Positions 28,542 to 40,142 of a stretch of 64,000 nucleotides of DNA are shown here, piece after piece. Within the stretch, counting starts at the first letter, position 1; every line of letters begins with the position of its first letter. The stretch comes from an uncultured Gammaproteobacteria bacterium (GTDB lineage: Bacteria; Pseudomonadota; Gammaproteobacteria; GCA-002705445; GCA-002716945), in the NCBI GenBank assembly GCA_902559355.1, contig CACEHM010000002.1, positions 62,001 to 126,000 on the forward strand, written 5' to 3'. A program made the position numbers and the translations under genes. Under the pieces are notes generated by a model. That model had not been told where the DNA came from, searched no databases, and was given only the letters and a program-made list of their open reading frames with translations.

Positions 28542-31500
28542 AGAAAACGGAATAAATAGTATTTTGGTAATTGGTGCAGGGCCAATTATTATCGGTCAGG
28601 CATGTGAATTTGATTACTCTGGTGTTCAAGCATGTAAAGCTCTTAGAGAAGAGGGTATAAAAACTATTCTTGTAAATTCTAACCCTGCTACAATCATGAC
28701 TGATCCTGATATGGCAGATAAAATTTACATTGAACCAATACATTGGAGGAATATAGAAAAAATTATTGCTATAGAAAAACCAGATGCAATTCTTCCAACT
28801 ATGGGTGGCCAGACTGCGCTTAACACAACATTAGATCTCAATAGACATAAGATTCTTGAAAAATATAATGTCAAGATAATTGGAGCAAGCGTTGATTCTA
28901 TTGATATGGCTGAGGATAGAGAACTCTTTAAAAATGCGATGACAGATATTGGTCTTGAAACGCCAAGAGCTTATGTTGCTAAAGATTTTGATAGAGCATT
29001 AGTGATTCAAAAAGACATTGGTTACCCAATTATTATAAGACCTTCATTTACATTAGGCGGATCAGGCGGAGGCATTGCATACAACAAACAAGACTTTGAG
29101 AAAATAGTTAAAAGAGGTCTAGACTTATCACCAACGAATGAGGTTCTTCTAGAAGAGTCAGTAATCGGATGGAAAGAATTCGAAATGGAAGTTGTCAGGG
29201 ATAAGAATAATAATTGCATAATTGTTTGCTCTATAGAAAATCTAGATCCAATGGGAGTTCATACAGGAGATTCGATTACAATAGCTCCAGCACAAACTCT
29301 TACAGATAAGGAATATCAAAACCTTAGAAACCAGTCTATTCAAGTTCTTAGAAAAATTGGAGTTGATACAGGTGGATCAAATGTTCAATTTGCAATTAAT
29401 CCAGATAATGGAAAAATTTATGTCATTGAGATGAATCCAAGGGTCTCTAGATCTTCTGCACTTGCATCAAAAGCTACAGGTTTTCCTATCGCTAAAGTTG
29501 CAGCTAAATTAGCTATTGGTTATACCTTGGATGAGCTAAGAAATGAAATCACTGGAGATGTAATCCCTTCATCATTTGAACCAAGCATTGATTATATTGT
29601 AACCAAAATACCAAGGTTTGCATTCGAAAAATTTAAAGAGGCTGATTCTCATCTTACAACCCAAATGAAGTCAGTAGGTGAAGTAATGGCAATTGGCAGT
29701 TGTTTTAAAGAATCTCTTCAAAAAGCATTGAGGGGATTGGAGGTTGGTATAGATGGATTTGATGAAATTATATTTGAAGAATCACTGTCATCAAAAGAGA
29801 GACAAGATTTGATAGTCAAAGAAATATCAACGCCATCCTCTAATAGAATTCTTTATGTAGCACAAGCTTTCAGAGAAGGTATGAGCATAGATGATGTTTT
29901 CAATTTGTCTTTTATTGATAAATGGTTTCTTAATCAAGTATATGAGATCATTATTTCTGAAAATAAAATAAAAGATAAATCAATTGAACTAACAAAAGAA
30001 GAAGTATATGCAATGAAATCATTCGGATTTTCCGATAGGAGATTAGCAAAGTTATACAACACTAGCGAAAAAAATATTAGAGATTTCCGTAAGGACAAAT
30101 CTATAAGCCCAGTTTTTAAAAGAATTGACACATGCGCAGCAGAATTTAAATCATCAACAGCATACATGTATTCTACATATTCTGACTTTTGTGAATCTAA
30201 TCCTACAGACAACAAAAAAGTTATTATCCTTGGTGGTGGACCAAATAGAATTGGACAAGGAATAGAATTTGATTACTGTTGTGTACATGCCTCTATGGCT
30301 CTCAAAGAGGCTGGGTTTGAAACAATTATGATAAATTGTAATCCTGAGACTGTCTCTACTGACTACGATACTTCTGACAGGCTTTACTTTGAGCCACTCA
30401 CAGTAGAGGATGTAATGTCTATAATAGACATTGAGAGACCATGGGGTGTAATTGTTCAATATGGAGGCCAAACACCTTTGAAACTTGCAGATGAACTTGA
30501 GAAATGTGGCGTAAGAATAATAGGAACTTCTCCTGATTCTATTGACTTGGCAGAGGATAGAGAAAGATTTAAAGTTTTGGTTGAGTCATTAGGTTTAAGA
30601 CAACCTATGAATGAAACTGTAACCAATATTGCTGAAGCAAAAAAATCTGCAGAAGAGATAGGCTACCCATTGGTTGTAAGACCATCTTATGTTCTTGGTG
30701 GAAGAGCTATGGAAATTGTTACTAATACTTCTGATTTAGAAAAATATATGAAAGAAGCTGTAGATGTCTCTGATGATTCGCCTATCCTTCTGGATAAATT
30801 TCTAAATGATGCTATAGAAGTTGATATTGATCTTCTTTGCGACGGTAAAGATGTTTATGTAGCTGGTATCATGGAACACATAGAAGAAGCAGGTATACAT
30901 TCTGGCGATTCAGGTTGTTCGCTACCACCGTACACTCTTAAAGATGAAATCGTTGATGAACTGAAAGATCAAGCTTCTAAATTAGCTATGGCATTAAAAG
31001 TGATAGGTTTAATGAATGCCCAATTCGCCATCAAAGATGATCAAATATTTTTATTAGAAGCAAATCCAAGAGCATCAAGAACAGCACCATTTGTCTCAAA
31101 AGCTATTGGACTCCAACTAGCAAAACTAGGCGCTCTAGTCATGTCAGGTGCTACCATTAAGGAATTAAGTTTACCAACAGAAAGAAAAAATAATTCTTAT
31201 TTTTCTGTTAAAGAGGCTGTTTTCCCATTTTCTAAATTTCCAGAGGTAGATGTATTATTGGGACCTGAAATGAAATCAACTGGAGAAGTTATGGGTTTTG
31301 GTAAATCATTCGGTGAAGCATATTTTAAAGCTCAGAGAGCAGCTGGTGTTATTTTACCTAAAACTGGGAACGTATTTATAAGTGTAAGAGATCACGATAA
31401 AGAACCAATATGTGAAGTAGCAGCAGAGCTTATAAATATGGGATTTGATATCTACGCAACCTCTGGAACTTATCTTCACCTCAAAGAATCTGGAGTATCA

Positions 31501-31767
31501 TGTACTAAAATTAATAAAGTAAAAGATGGACATCCTCATATTGTAGATATGATAAAAAATAACGAAGTTCATTTAATAATAAATACGACCGAGGGTGCAC
31601 GCTCCATAAAAGATTCATTCTCAATAAGAAAAGAGGCTCAGAATCATAAAATATCCTTAACGACAACAGTGTCTGGAGCCAAAGCTTTTTGTAGAGCAAT
31701 TAAATTTATAGATGATTTTGATGCTGTTGATTTAAAGCTAAGACATGAGTCTTTAACTGTTAATTAA
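28534..31767 (+). CDS. carB: Carbamoyl-phosphate synthase large subunit
   Basis: 1077 aa; two ATP-grasp halves ([34 protein letters not shown]), [25 protein letters not shown]. Confidence 0.98.
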   Translation: MPKENGINSILVIGAGPIIIGQACEFDYSGVQACKALREEGIKTILVNSNPATIMTDPDMADKIYIEPIHWRNIEKIIAIEKPDAILPTMGGQTALNTTLDLNRHKILEKYNVKIIGASVDSIDMAEDRELFKNAMTDIGLETPRAYVAKDFDRALVIQKDIGYPIIIRPSFTLGGSGGGIAYNKQDFEKIVKRGLDLSPTNEVLLEESVIGWKEFEMEVVRDKNNNCIIVCSIENLDPMGVHTGDSITIAPAQTLTDKEYQNLRNQSIQVLRKIGVDTGGSNVQFAINPDNGKIYVIEMNPRVSRSSALASKATGFPIAKVAAKLAIGYTLDELRNEITGDVIPSSFEPSIDYIVTKIPRFAFEKFKEADSHLTTQMKSVGEVMAIGSCFKESLQKALRGLEVGIDGFDEIIFEESLSSKERQDLIVKEISTPSSNRILYVAQAFREGMSIDDVFNLSFIDKWFLNQVYEIIISENKIKDKSIELTKEEVYAMKSFGFSDRRLAKLYNTSEKNIRDFRKDKSISPVFKRIDTCAAEFKSSTAYMYSTYSDFCESNPTDNKKVIILGGGPNRIGQGIEFDYCCVHASMALKEAGFETIMINCNPETVSTDYDTSDRLYFEPLTVEDVMSIIDIERPWGVIVQYGGQTPLKLADELEKCGVRIIGTSPDSIDLAEDRERFKVLVESLGLRQPMNETVTNIAEAKKSAEEIGYPLVVRPSYVLGGRAMEIVTNTSDLEKYMKEAVDVSDDSPILLDKFLNDAIEVDIDLLCDGKDVYVAGIMEHIEEAGIHSGDSGCSLPPYTLKDEIVDELKDQASKLAMALKVIGLMNAQFAIKDDQIFLLEANPRASRTAPFVSKAIGLQLAKLGALVMSGATIKELSLPTERKNNSYFSVKEAVFPFSKFPEVDVLLGPEMKSTGEVMGFGKSFGEAYFKAQRAAGVILPKTGNVFISVRDHDKEPICEVAAELINMGFDIYATSGTYLHLKESGVSCTKINKVKDGHPHIVDMIKNNEVHLIINTTEGARSIKDSFSIRKEAQNHKISLTTTVSGAKAFCRAIKFIDDFDAVDLKLRHESLTVN

Positions 31768-32984
31768 GATTTAAAAATAGTCTCATCTATTCTATTTTCA
31801 CTATTAGCAACTATGCAACTTATACAAAGGTCACCACTCACATTAATAGAGGTTCTCATCATATCAAGCAATCTATCAACACCTAAGAGTAATGTTATAC
31901 CCTCTAAAGGGATGCCTATTTGAGTAAAAATTACTGTTAGCATTATTATTCCAGCGCTGGGTATACCCGCAGTACCTATGGAAGCAATTGTTGCCGTTAT
32001 CACGATTGTAAGTATTTCAGGCATGCCAAGATCAATACCATAAAGACTGGCCAGGAAAAATGTCGCACAACCCTGCATAATTGCAGTTCCATCCATATTT
32101 ATAGTTGCACCTAATGGAATCGTAAAACTGCTTATCGATTTATTTATACCACATTTCTCATTAGCAGCTTTAAGTGTAAACGGAATTGATGCACTGCTAC
32201 TGGATGTACTAAATGTAAAAACAATGACGTCTTTTATATTGATAAAAAATTTCTTTGGGCTTAGGTTCGTGAAAGTTTTTAACATGAAATAAAAAGTTAT
32301 AAAGAAATGAAATAGCAGTACAAAAACGACCGTAAAAAAATAACCCATTAGTGGCGTGAGTGTTTCAAGACCTTGAGTAGCAAATGTTTTTGATAAAATA
32401 CAAAATACTGCGATTGGCGTAAAAGATATGATTATCTTTACAAGCTCATTAATCACGGCATTAAATTCATGAAAATAATTAACAAAAGTTTTAACTTTAT
32501 CTTTAACTTTACTTGCTGCAATACCAATTAGAACAGAGAAAATTAATAGATGAATGATATTTCCATTGGATAGTGATTTAAAGATATTAGTTGGGAAGAA
32601 ATTTGACTCAGTTTCAATATTATCTATAGAAACATCACTCTCAAGATTTGATAATAAAATTGGTTCATAATCTATAAATGATGAAAATAATAAACCTAAC
32701 GAAATAGCTATGACAGTTGTTAGCAAATATAACGATAAAGTTTTGATACCTAATCTAGAGAGTGAAACATCATCAGATAATGATATTATGCCGCAAACTA
32801 TGGAAAAAAATATCAGGGGAATAATAACTAGCTTGAGGGCAGAAATAAATAAATCTGATACTACACTGAAAAGATTTATAACAATTGAATCATCTGCAGA
32901 TACATCATAAGTAAATATGTTTAAAAATATGCCGGCTATAATTCCTAAAATCATTGCAACAATGATTTTTTTTGTGAAGGACAT
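31764..32984 (-). CDS. Dicarboxylate/amino acid:cation symporter (DAACS family)
   Basis: [17 protein letters not shown] serine-rich motif, [39 protein letters not shown]. Confidence 0.93.
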   Translation of the reverse strand: MSFTKKIIVAMILGIIAGIFLNIFTYDVSADDSIVINLFSVVSDLFISALKLVIIPLIFFSIVCGIISLSDDVSLSRLGIKTLSLYLLTTVIAISLGLLFSSFIDYEPILLSNLESDVSIDNIETESNFFPTNIFKSLSNGNIIHLLIFSVLIGIAASKVKDKVKTFVNYFHEFNAVINELVKIIISFTPIAVFCILSKTFATQGLETLTPLMGYFFTVVFVLLFHFFITFYFMLKTFTNLSPKKFFINIKDVIVFTFSTSSSSASIPFTLKAANEKCGINKSISSFTIPLGATINMDGTAIMQGCATFFLASLYGIDLGMPEILTIVITATIASIGTAGIPSAGIIMLTVIFTQIGIPLEGITLLLGVDRLLDMMRTSINVSGDLCISCIVANSENRIDETIFKS

Positions 32985-32986
32985 TA

Positions 32987-33487
32987 CTATTTAATTGAGT
33001 CTAATGCAGCTTGATAGTTAGGTTCATCAGCAATTTCAGTTACAAGTTCTGAGTGAAGTACTTTGTTATCTTTAGAGATTGTAACAATCGCTCTTGTTGT
33101 AATACCAGAAAGCGGGCCATCTACTAATAAAACACCATAATCTTTTGCAAAATTTCTTGACCTCATCATCGATACAGGCGTCACATTTGCAAGAGATTCG
33201 CTCGAGCAAAATCTTTTCATAGCGAAAGGTAGGTCGCTTGATACAATTAGCATCACTGTATCATCAAGTCCTGCCACTTTCTCATTGAAAACTAATGTTG
33301 ATTTTTGACATACAGGCGTATCGAGACTAGGAACAATACTTAATATTTTATTTTTACCATCAAAACTAGAGAGATTTACGTCTTGTAAATCAGAATCCAC
33401 AAGGATGAAGTCCGGAGCAATTGAGCCTTTGGCAACGATATCAGAATTTGTGTTAACTTCATTACCTTTCAATGTTATTTTAGCCAT
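32987..33487 (-). CDS. tpx: Thiol peroxidase
   Basis: IVPSLDTPVCQKST peroxidatic Cys, FCSSES resolving Cys, TRAIVTISKDNKV; start placed at MAKITLKGN. Confidence 0.94.
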   Translation of the reverse strand: MAKITLKGNEVNTNSDIVAKGSIAPDFILVDSDLQDVNLSSFDGKNKILSIVPSLDTPVCQKSTLVFNEKVAGLDDTVMLIVSSDLPFAMKRFCSSESLANVTPVSMMRSRNFAKDYGVLLVDGPLSGITTRAIVTISKDNKVLHSELVTEIADEPNYQAALDSIK

Positions 33488-33506
33488 GAACATAGATTAT
33501 ACCGAT

Positions 33507-34118
33507 ATGACAAAAAAGAAAAGTATAAAAAATTGGGTTAACAAACATTCTAAAGACAGGTATGTGAAGTTATCCCAAACTGAAAATTATAGATCAAGAG
33601 CATTTCATAAGCTTCATGAGATTCAAGAAAAATATACTATTTTTAAGTCTTCTCAGAACATACTTGATTTAGGTTCCGCTCCTGGTTCTTGGTCGGAGTA
33701 TGTTAGCAGAAACTTCAAGGAAAAAAATCTTGTCGCTATAGATCTCCTTGACATGAAAAAAATCAAAGGTGTACATTTTATTAAAGGGGATATCAATAAA
33801 TTGGCGGATAGAAGTCAAATATACGCTAAAATGAACAAAGCAGACCTTGTATTATCAGATATCGCCCCTAACATTAGTGGTATAGAAGATGTAGATCAGG
33901 CAAATTTCGTTGAGATTCTTGAGTCAATACTTAGCATATGTTCTGATTTACTCAAAATAAATGGAGTTTTAGTTATGAAGTTTTTCATTGGATCATCATA
34001 TGATTTTTCAAGAGAAAAGCTGAAACAGTCTTTTAGCAAAGTAGCAACTTACAAGCCTGATTCCTCAAGAAGAAGCAGTAATGAGGTGTTCTTTGTTTGT
34101 AATGGATATAAAGACTGA
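33507..34118 (+). CDS. rlmE: 23S rRNA (uridine(2552)-2'-O)-methyltransferase
   Basis: ILDLGSAPGSWSEYV SAM motif, DLVLSDIAPNISG; next to ftsH; the ORF also allows ATG 33486. Confidence 0.94.
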   Translation: MTKKKSIKNWVNKHSKDRYVKLSQTENYRSRAFHKLHEIQEKYTIFKSSQNILDLGSAPGSWSEYVSRNFKEKNLVAIDLLDMKKIKGVHFIKGDINKLADRSQIYAKMNKADLVLSDIAPNISGIEDVDQANFVEILESILSICSDLLKINGVLVMKFFIGSSYDFSREKLKQSFSKVATYKPDSSRRSSNEVFFVCNGYKD

Positions 34119-34179
34119 TATTATTGAAATTATTAATTAACAATGTCACACTTAGAATGATTCTAAGAAAGGGAGTATT

Positions 34180-36090
34180 ATGGGAGACTTAGTCAAAAAT
34201 TTAGTTATTTGGACAGTAATTGCGGTTGTAATTATGTCTTTATTTACAGGAGTTGGAGGAAGAAATACTGCCTCACAAGAATTTAATTACACAGATTTTA
34301 TGCAACAAGTCCAAACCGGCCAGGTTGAGGAAGTAACAATAGCAGGAAGAGAAATTTCTGGTTCATTCAAATCGGGTGAAACATTCAGAACTTATAGTCC
34401 TGAAACAGATAATTCTGCATTGGTAGGCGAACTCATTAAAGGCAAGGTGCGCATCAGCGGTAAAGCTCCGGAAAAACAATCTTTTCTGGCTCAAATATTT
34501 ATACATTGGTTCCCATTTCTTCTGCTAATTGGTGTTTGGATCTTCTTTATGAGACAAATGCAAGGCGGCGGTGGCCGAGGTGGAGCAATGTCATTTGGTA
34601 AAAGTAAAGCTAAAATGCAAACTGAGGATCAAGTGAAAGTTACATTTAAGGATGTTGCTGGAGTAGAAGAAGCAAAAGAAGAAGTTAAAGAACTTGTCGA
34701 TTTCCTGAGAGATCCTGCAAAATTTCAAAACCTTGGTGGTAATATTCCCAGAGGAGTATTGATGTCAGGTTCACCTGGTACAGGTAAAACACTCCTTGCT
34801 AGGGCAATCGCCGGAGAGGCAAAAGTACCATTCTTTACAATATCCGGTTCGGACTTTGTAGAGATGTTTGTTGGTGTTGGTGCTTCAAGAGTAAGAGACA
34901 TGTTTGAGACAGCAAAAAAACACGCTCCATGCATTATCTTTATAGATGAGATAGATGCAGTAGGAAGGCACAGGGGAGCAGGTGTAGGCGGCGGAAACGA
35001 TGAGCGTGAGCAGACACTCAACCAGTTGCTAGTAGAAATGGACGGATTCGACGGTAATGAAGGCGTTATTGTAATCGCAGCTACTAACAGACCAGATGTG
35101 TTGGATCCAGCCTTGTTACGTCCTGGCAGATTCGATAGACAAGTTACAGTACCTCTACCTGATATTCGTGGTAGGGAACAGATTCTTAAAGTACACATGA
35201 GAAAAATACCTATAGCAAATGATGTAAATCCTAAACTATTAGCAAGAGGCACACCTGGATTCTCAGGGGCAGACTTGGCTAATCTTGCAAATGAAGCTGC
35301 ATTATTCGCTGCAAGAGCTAATAAAAAAATTGTTGATATGGATGATTTTGAAAAAGCTAAGGATAAGATTCTAATGGGCGGTGAGAGAAAATCAATGGTC
35401 ATGAATGATGATGAAAAGAAACTGACAGCTTATCATGAAGCAGGCCATGCAATTGTAGGAAGATTAGTTCCTGATCATGATCCTGTTTACAAAGTAAGTA
35501 TTATTCCGAGAGGAAGGGCTCTTGGTGTCACTATGTTTTTACCCGAAGAAGATCGATACAGTAATAGCAGGCAACGCATAAATAGTATGATTGCAGCATT
35601 ATTTGGCGGAAGAGTAGCCGAAGAAGTTATCTTTGGTGATGATGCGGTAACAACCGGTGCTTCAAATGATATTGAAAGAGCTACTGACTTAGCAAGAAAT
35701 ATGGTAACAAAGTGGGGACTTTCAGAAAAAATGGGTCCATTAGCCTACAGCGAGCAAGAGCAGGAAGTATTTCTAGGTAAGTCAGCATCTCAAACAAATA
35801 AGAACATGTCGAATGAGACTGCTAGTTCTATTGATTCTGAAATCAGAAAAATTATTGATCATCAATATAAAAGAGCTACGAAGCTTATCAAAGATAACTT
35901 AGAAAAAATGCATTTGATGGCAGATGCACTAATGAAGTATGAAACTATTGATGTTGAACAAATTGATCAAATCATGGATGGCAAAGTTCCTGATGCACCT
36001 GATAGCTGGTCGGATGATGATAATGATTCATCTGGTAAACCAGCTAATACTACTTCAAAAGATAGCCCATCAGCTTCACCTGCATCATAA
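34180..36090 (+). CDS. ftsH: ATP-dependent zinc metalloprotease FtsH
   Basis: [18 protein letters not shown] Walker A, SRH region, HEAGHAIVG zinc-protease motif. Confidence 0.98.
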   Translation: MGDLVKNLVIWTVIAVVIMSLFTGVGGRNTASQEFNYTDFMQQVQTGQVEEVTIAGREISGSFKSGETFRTYSPETDNSALVGELIKGKVRISGKAPEKQSFLAQIFIHWFPFLLLIGVWIFFMRQMQGGGGRGGAMSFGKSKAKMQTEDQVKVTFKDVAGVEEAKEEVKELVDFLRDPAKFQNLGGNIPRGVLMSGSPGTGKTLLARAIAGEAKVPFFTISGSDFVEMFVGVGASRVRDMFETAKKHAPCIIFIDEIDAVGRHRGAGVGGGNDEREQTLNQLLVEMDGFDGNEGVIVIAATNRPDVLDPALLRPGRFDRQVTVPLPDIRGREQILKVHMRKIPIANDVNPKLLARGTPGFSGADLANLANEAALFAARANKKIVDMDDFEKAKDKILMGGERKSMVMNDDEKKLTAYHEAGHAIVGRLVPDHDPVYKVSIIPRGRALGVTMFLPEEDRYSNSRQRINSMIAALFGGRVAEEVIFGDDAVTTGASNDIERATDLARNMVTKWGLSEKMGPLAYSEQEQEVFLGKSASQTNKNMSNETASSIDSEIRKIIDHQYKRATKLIKDNLEKMHLMADALMKYETIDVEQIDQIMDGKVPDAPDSWSDDDNDSSGKPANTTSKDSPSASPAS

Positions 36091-36100
36091 GACTTCAAAA

Positions 36101-36141
36101 TTAGTTCATGGTAGTATATAAAAAAAGCTACCATGGACTAA
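36101..36141 (+). repeat. 14-bp inverted repeat (hairpin) between ftsH and the nuclease gene
   Basis: TTAGTTCATGGTAG - TATATAAAAAAAG - CTACCATGGACTAA; all pairs Watson-Crick except one G.U. Confidence 0.8.
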
Positions 36142-36146
36142 ATTGA

Positions 36147-36839
36147 TTGTTACATCTTTGGAATAAAAAATTTTCATATAGTAATCTCTCCAGGGTAACA
36201 GACAAAACTGGTGGTAGATTTTATAGCTCAAATGGTGAGAAAGTACCATCTGTTACGACTATTCTAGATAAAACTAAATCTCAAAAAGATAAGGATGCCT
36301 TAATTGCATGGAAGGAAAAGGTTGGACAAATAGAAGCATCACGAATATCAAAAGAATCTATGTCGAGAGGAGATAAAATGCATAAGCATCTCGAAGATGC
36401 ACTGCATGGTAAACAGTCACTTGATTTTGATATCATGGATGATAATGAAAAGAAAATGTCACAAGTTATTCTTGATCAAGCATTAGAAAAAAAATTAAAT
36501 GAAATTTGGGGTTGCGAAACACCTCTTTTCTACCCGGATTCACACGCAGGTACAACAGATTTATGTGGGGTTTATAATAACAAGGAATCTATTGTTGATT
36601 TCAAATCATCAACAAAAACGAAAAGAAGAGAGTGGATTACAGATTACTTTCTACAAACCGCAGCCTACGCTCTCGCTCATGATTTGCAACATAATACTAA
36701 TATTAAACAAGGCGTTATACTAATATGTACACCTAAGTTTGAATTTCAAGAATTTATTATTAAAGATAATGAGTTTCTATGGTTTCAAAAAAAATTCTTA
36801 GAACGTGTTGCAAAATATAAAATGTTAAACAGAAATTAA
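36147..36839 (+). CDS. PD-(D/E)XK family exonuclease, phage/MGME1-like
   Basis: VPSVTTILDKTK..LIAWKEKVG, GDKMHKHLE, TTDLCGVYNNKESIVDFKSSTK (D...DxK core), QTAAYALA (QxxxY); probable TTG start without Shine-Dalgarno. Confidence 0.78.
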   Translation: MLHLWNKKFSYSNLSRVTDKTGGRFYSSNGEKVPSVTTILDKTKSQKDKDALIAWKEKVGQIEASRISKESMSRGDKMHKHLEDALHGKQSLDFDIMDDNEKKMSQVILDQALEKKLNEIWGCETPLFYPDSHAGTTDLCGVYNNKESIVDFKSSTKTKRREWITDYFLQTAAYALAHDLQHNTNIKQGVILICTPKFEFQEFIIKDNEFLWFQKKFLERVAKYKMLNRN

Positions 36840-36841
36840 AA

Positions 36842-37639
36842 ATGAATTCTAAAGTAGAAATAATGGGAGTTTTAAATATTACCGACAATTCATTCTATGA
36901 TGGTGGTAAATTTAATAGTCTAAAAGCATCAATTGATCACGCAAAAAAATTAATTAATGATGGTGCTGATATTATTGATATTGGCGCAGAATCATCTAAA
37001 CCAGGATCTGACCCAGTTTCAAGCACAGATCAAATACGTAAAATTGAACCTTTAGTAGAAGCTTTAAGAGATATTTCAAACATTACTATATCCATAGATA
37101 CAAGAAGCTCAAAAGTAATTTCCCATTTATTAAAATATAAAATTAACATTGTAAATGATATTTCATCTCTTGAAGATAAAGACCTTCTAGATATTGTAAA
37201 ATCTAATAGATTATCGATTTCATTAATGCATATGTTAGGTACTCCTAAAACTATGCAGATTAATCCAATTTACGATAATGTCGTTGATGATATATATGGG
37301 TATTTAAAAAATAGAGCGGAACTTTGCATTAATCATGGTATCGATAAAAGTAATATTATCATTGATCCAGGCTTTGGTTTTGGCAAAACATTGGATCATA
37401 ACTATGAGATATTAAATAACTTAGAAAAGTTCAGTAACATGGGATATCGCGTCCTCTCAGGAATATCAAGAAAAAGCATGATTGGTGATGTTCTTAATAA
37501 ACCTGTAACAGATAGACTTTACGGCAGTCTTGCTGCATCAGTAATAGCGATTAAAAATAGTACTAGCATTCTTCGCGTGCATGACGTTAGAGAAACTAAA
37601 ATGTTATTGAACTTCAAAGAACTAATTAGAAATTCATAA
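36842..37639 (+). CDS. folP: Dihydropteroate synthase
   Basis: MGVLNITDNSFYDGGKF, DIIDIGAESSKPGSDPVS, IIIDPGFGFGKT. Confidence 0.95.
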   Translation: MNSKVEIMGVLNITDNSFYDGGKFNSLKASIDHAKKLINDGADIIDIGAESSKPGSDPVSSTDQIRKIEPLVEALRDISNITISIDTRSSKVISHLLKYKINIVNDISSLEDKDLLDIVKSNRLSISLMHMLGTPKTMQINPIYDNVVDDIYGYLKNRAELCINHGIDKSNIIIDPGFGFGKTLDHNYEILNNLEKFSNMGYRVLSGISRKSMIGDVLNKPVTDRLYGSLAASVIAIKNSTSILRVHDVRETKMLLNFKELIRNS

Positions 37640-38982
37640 TGAAGTTATTTGGAACAGATGGTGTTAGAGGTACATATGGAAATTTTCCAATGGACAACCC
37701 TACAATCAAAAAAATAGGCTTAGCCTTGAGTAAAATATTAGATAATAATATCAAAAATATTTATATTGCTCATGATGGAAGAGAATCATTTAAATCAGTT
37801 TATAGAAATCTATTAGAAGGTATTCTTTTTGAAAAAGCATATTCTATCAAGTTTTTGGGAATGCTGCCTACACCAGCCTTACCTTTTATTCTTTCGCATA
37901 ATAAATCTCAAGATTCAATTGGTATTCAAATAACTGCATCTCATAATCCTTACAATGATAACGGTATAAAAATCTTTGGTTATAATGGGTATAAAATTTC
38001 TAGAAATGAAGAAAAAGCAATTGAGGAAATCGTTAATTCTCAAGATAATTTTCAAAAAGAAATTGATTGTGATTTAAATGTTGACCAGTCAACTGTGGAT
38101 CTCTATTCACATTATCTCTCAGAGAAGTTAACCAAAGATATAAAGTTTAAGAAAAAATTAAATATTGCACTGGACTGTTCAAATGGAGCAGTCTCAAATA
38201 TATTCAAATCACTAAAAGTTCCTAATAATATTTCATTTGCTCTATTGAATAACTTATCTAATGGAAAAAATATTAATCATAATTGTGGAGCCGTTTATCC
38301 AGAAAACCTTTCACAATTTGTCAAAGATACTAATAGGAAGCATGATAAAAATAATAATGAATGGATTGACTTCGGTATAGCTTTTGATGGAGATGGCGAT
38401 AGGACTATACTAATAAGTGATAGTGGTAAAATTATAGATGGAGATGAAATTCTATATATTTTATCCACCCATAATTTTCCTGCCACTTCAACAATAGTAG
38501 GAACTGTAATGACAAATTATGGAATAAGAACAAGCTTTGATAAATTGGGTTATAACTTTATAGAAACAGCAGTGGGTGATAAGAATGTTTTAGAGGGAAT
38601 TATTCAACATAATGCAAAGATTGGTTCCGAGTCATCTGGTCACGTAATTCATACCGACTCAAGTAATATACCTATTGGAGATGCTATAATCACACTAATT
38701 AAAATAATACATCTACTTGAAGCAAGTAATTCTTCACTTGATGAGTTATATCCTGAATCATTGAAAATACCATCTGAGCTTATTAACATCAAAGTAACCG
38801 ACAAAGAGTCTTGGATAAAAAATAATTATACAAATTTTAAGAAAGTAGAAGAAATCTTAAATGAAGATGGTAGAATCCTTATAAGAGAATCTGGGACGCA
38901 ACCACTAATAAGAATTCTCATAGAGCACAGATCTGAGAATACACTTTCCAAAGCAAAGGAAATTATTGATAATATTATATAA
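37639..38982 (+). CDS. glmM: Phosphoglucosamine mutase
   Basis: LFGTDGVRGTYG, ITASHNPYNDNGIKIFG, AFDGDGDRTILI, RESGTQPLIRIL. Confidence 0.96.
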   Translation: MKLFGTDGVRGTYGNFPMDNPTIKKIGLALSKILDNNIKNIYIAHDGRESFKSVYRNLLEGILFEKAYSIKFLGMLPTPALPFILSHNKSQDSIGIQITASHNPYNDNGIKIFGYNGYKISRNEEKAIEEIVNSQDNFQKEIDCDLNVDQSTVDLYSHYLSEKLTKDIKFKKKLNIALDCSNGAVSNIFKSLKVPNNISFALLNNLSNGKNINHNCGAVYPENLSQFVKDTNRKHDKNNNEWIDFGIAFDGDGDRTILISDSGKIIDGDEILYILSTHNFPATSTIVGTVMTNYGIRTSFDKLGYNFIETAVGDKNVLEGIIQHNAKIGSESSGHVIHTDSSNIPIGDAIITLIKIIHLLEASNSSLDELYPESLKIPSELINIKVTDKESWIKNNYTNFKKVEEILNEDGRILIRESGTQPLIRILIEHRSENTLSKAKEIIDNII

Positions 38983-39734
38983 TGTCAAAAAAAATAATCG
39001 CAGGTAATTGGAAGCAAAATGGAAACATCAAGTCAAGTATTAAGCTTGCACAAGATATTATTCTCGGAATAAAAAAAAATAATATTAAACACGAAGTAAT
39101 AATATTTCCGCCAAGCATTTATCTGTTATCAATAAAAAATATTAATAAAAAAGAAATTATTAATATTGGTTCCCAAAATGTATCTGCATATAATGATGGA
39201 GCACTCACTGGAGAGATTTCAGCTACAATGTTGAAAGACTCAAAAATTCAATATTGTCTTGTTGGGCACTCAGAAAGAAGACATATCCTAGATGAAAATA
39301 ACTTATCTCTATGTGAGAAGGTTTCAAGGCTTCGTGAAAATAATATTAAAGTAATATATTGTATTGGAGAGACTCTAAAAGAGTATAAAACTAAAAGAAC
39401 TAAATACATCCTCAATAAACAATTACAATCTCTATTTAAAAGCTTAAATAATTCAAAAAGATCCAATAAAGCAATAATTGCTTATGAACCTGTTTGGGCG
39501 ATAGGCACAGGTCTGATTCCATCAGCCAAAGAATTATCTAATACTTTTGGTTATATACATAATACTGTTAAGAGATATAACGAATCTAATGAGTCCATTA
39601 AGTTGCTATATGGGGGAAGTGTCTCACCAGAAAATGCACAATCTTTGATGAAGACACAATACGTTAGTGGGCTTTTAATTGGTGGCGCATCTCTAATAGC
39701 AAAAAAATTTATTGATATTTGTTCCACAATTTGA
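38982..39734 (+). CDS. tpiA: Triose-phosphate isomerase
   Basis: AGNWKQNG, LVGHSERRHIL catalytic His, AYEPVWAIGTG catalytic Glu, LLYGGSV. Confidence 0.97.
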   Translation: MSKKIIAGNWKQNGNIKSSIKLAQDIILGIKKNNIKHEVIIFPPSIYLLSIKNINKKEIINIGSQNVSAYNDGALTGEISATMLKDSKIQYCLVGHSERRHILDENNLSLCEKVSRLRENNIKVIYCIGETLKEYKTKRTKYILNKQLQSLFKSLNNSKRSNKAIIAYEPVWAIGTGLIPSAKELSNTFGYIHNTVKRYNESNESIKLLYGGSVSPENAQSLMKTQYVSGLLIGGASLIAKKFIDICSTI

Positions 39735-39746
39735 GATAAATACACA

Positions 39747-40058
39747 ATGCAAACAGCGATACTAACTATTCACATCATATTGGCAGTAATTTTGATTATA
39801 TTAGTGCTCGTTCAACAAGGAAAAGGCGCAGATGCAGGCGCAGCATTTGGCTCTGGCGCATCATCTACAGTCTTCGGCGCTAGAGGTAGTGCAACATTTA
39901 TGAATAAAGTTACAACAGTAATCGCTCTAAGTTTCTTTGTAACTAGCCTTAGCCTCGCCTATATCTCTTCAAATAAATCATCAGGTTCTAAAAGCTTGAT
40001 TAGCGATACCGTTCAGGAAGAGACAATTGATAAACAAGAAGAATTCAATAAACCTTAA
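39747..40058 (+). CDS. secG: Preprotein translocase subunit SecG
   Basis: 103 aa, VLVLVQQGKGADAGAAFGSGASSTVFGARGSATFMNK. Confidence 0.96.
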   Translation: MQTAILTIHIILAVILIILVLVQQGKGADAGAAFGSGASSTVFGARGSATFMNKVTTVIALSFFVTSLSLAYISSNKSSGSKSLISDTVQEETIDKQEEFNKP

Positions 40059-40140
40059 GCCGATGTGGTGGAATTGGTAGACACGCTGTCTTGAGGGGGC
40101 AGTGGCGTGAGTCGTGCCGGTTCGAGTCCGGCCATCGGCA
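40059..40140 (+). tRNA. leuU: tRNA-Leu(GAG)
   Basis: Acceptor GCCGATG/CATCGGC, loop TTGAGGG gives anticodon GAG, long variable arm, GGTTCGAGTCC T-arm; downstream of secG as in E. coli leuU; CCA not encoded. Confidence 0.95.
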
Positions 40141-40142
40141 GT

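Noticed and set aside
30154-30471. 105-aa and other minus-strand ORFs inside carB
   Set aside because: Shadow ORFs of a highly conserved gene.
34725-35402. 225-aa minus-strand ORF inside ftsH
   Set aside because: Fully antisense to the strongly conserved ftsH coding frame; a shadow ORF with no recognisable family.
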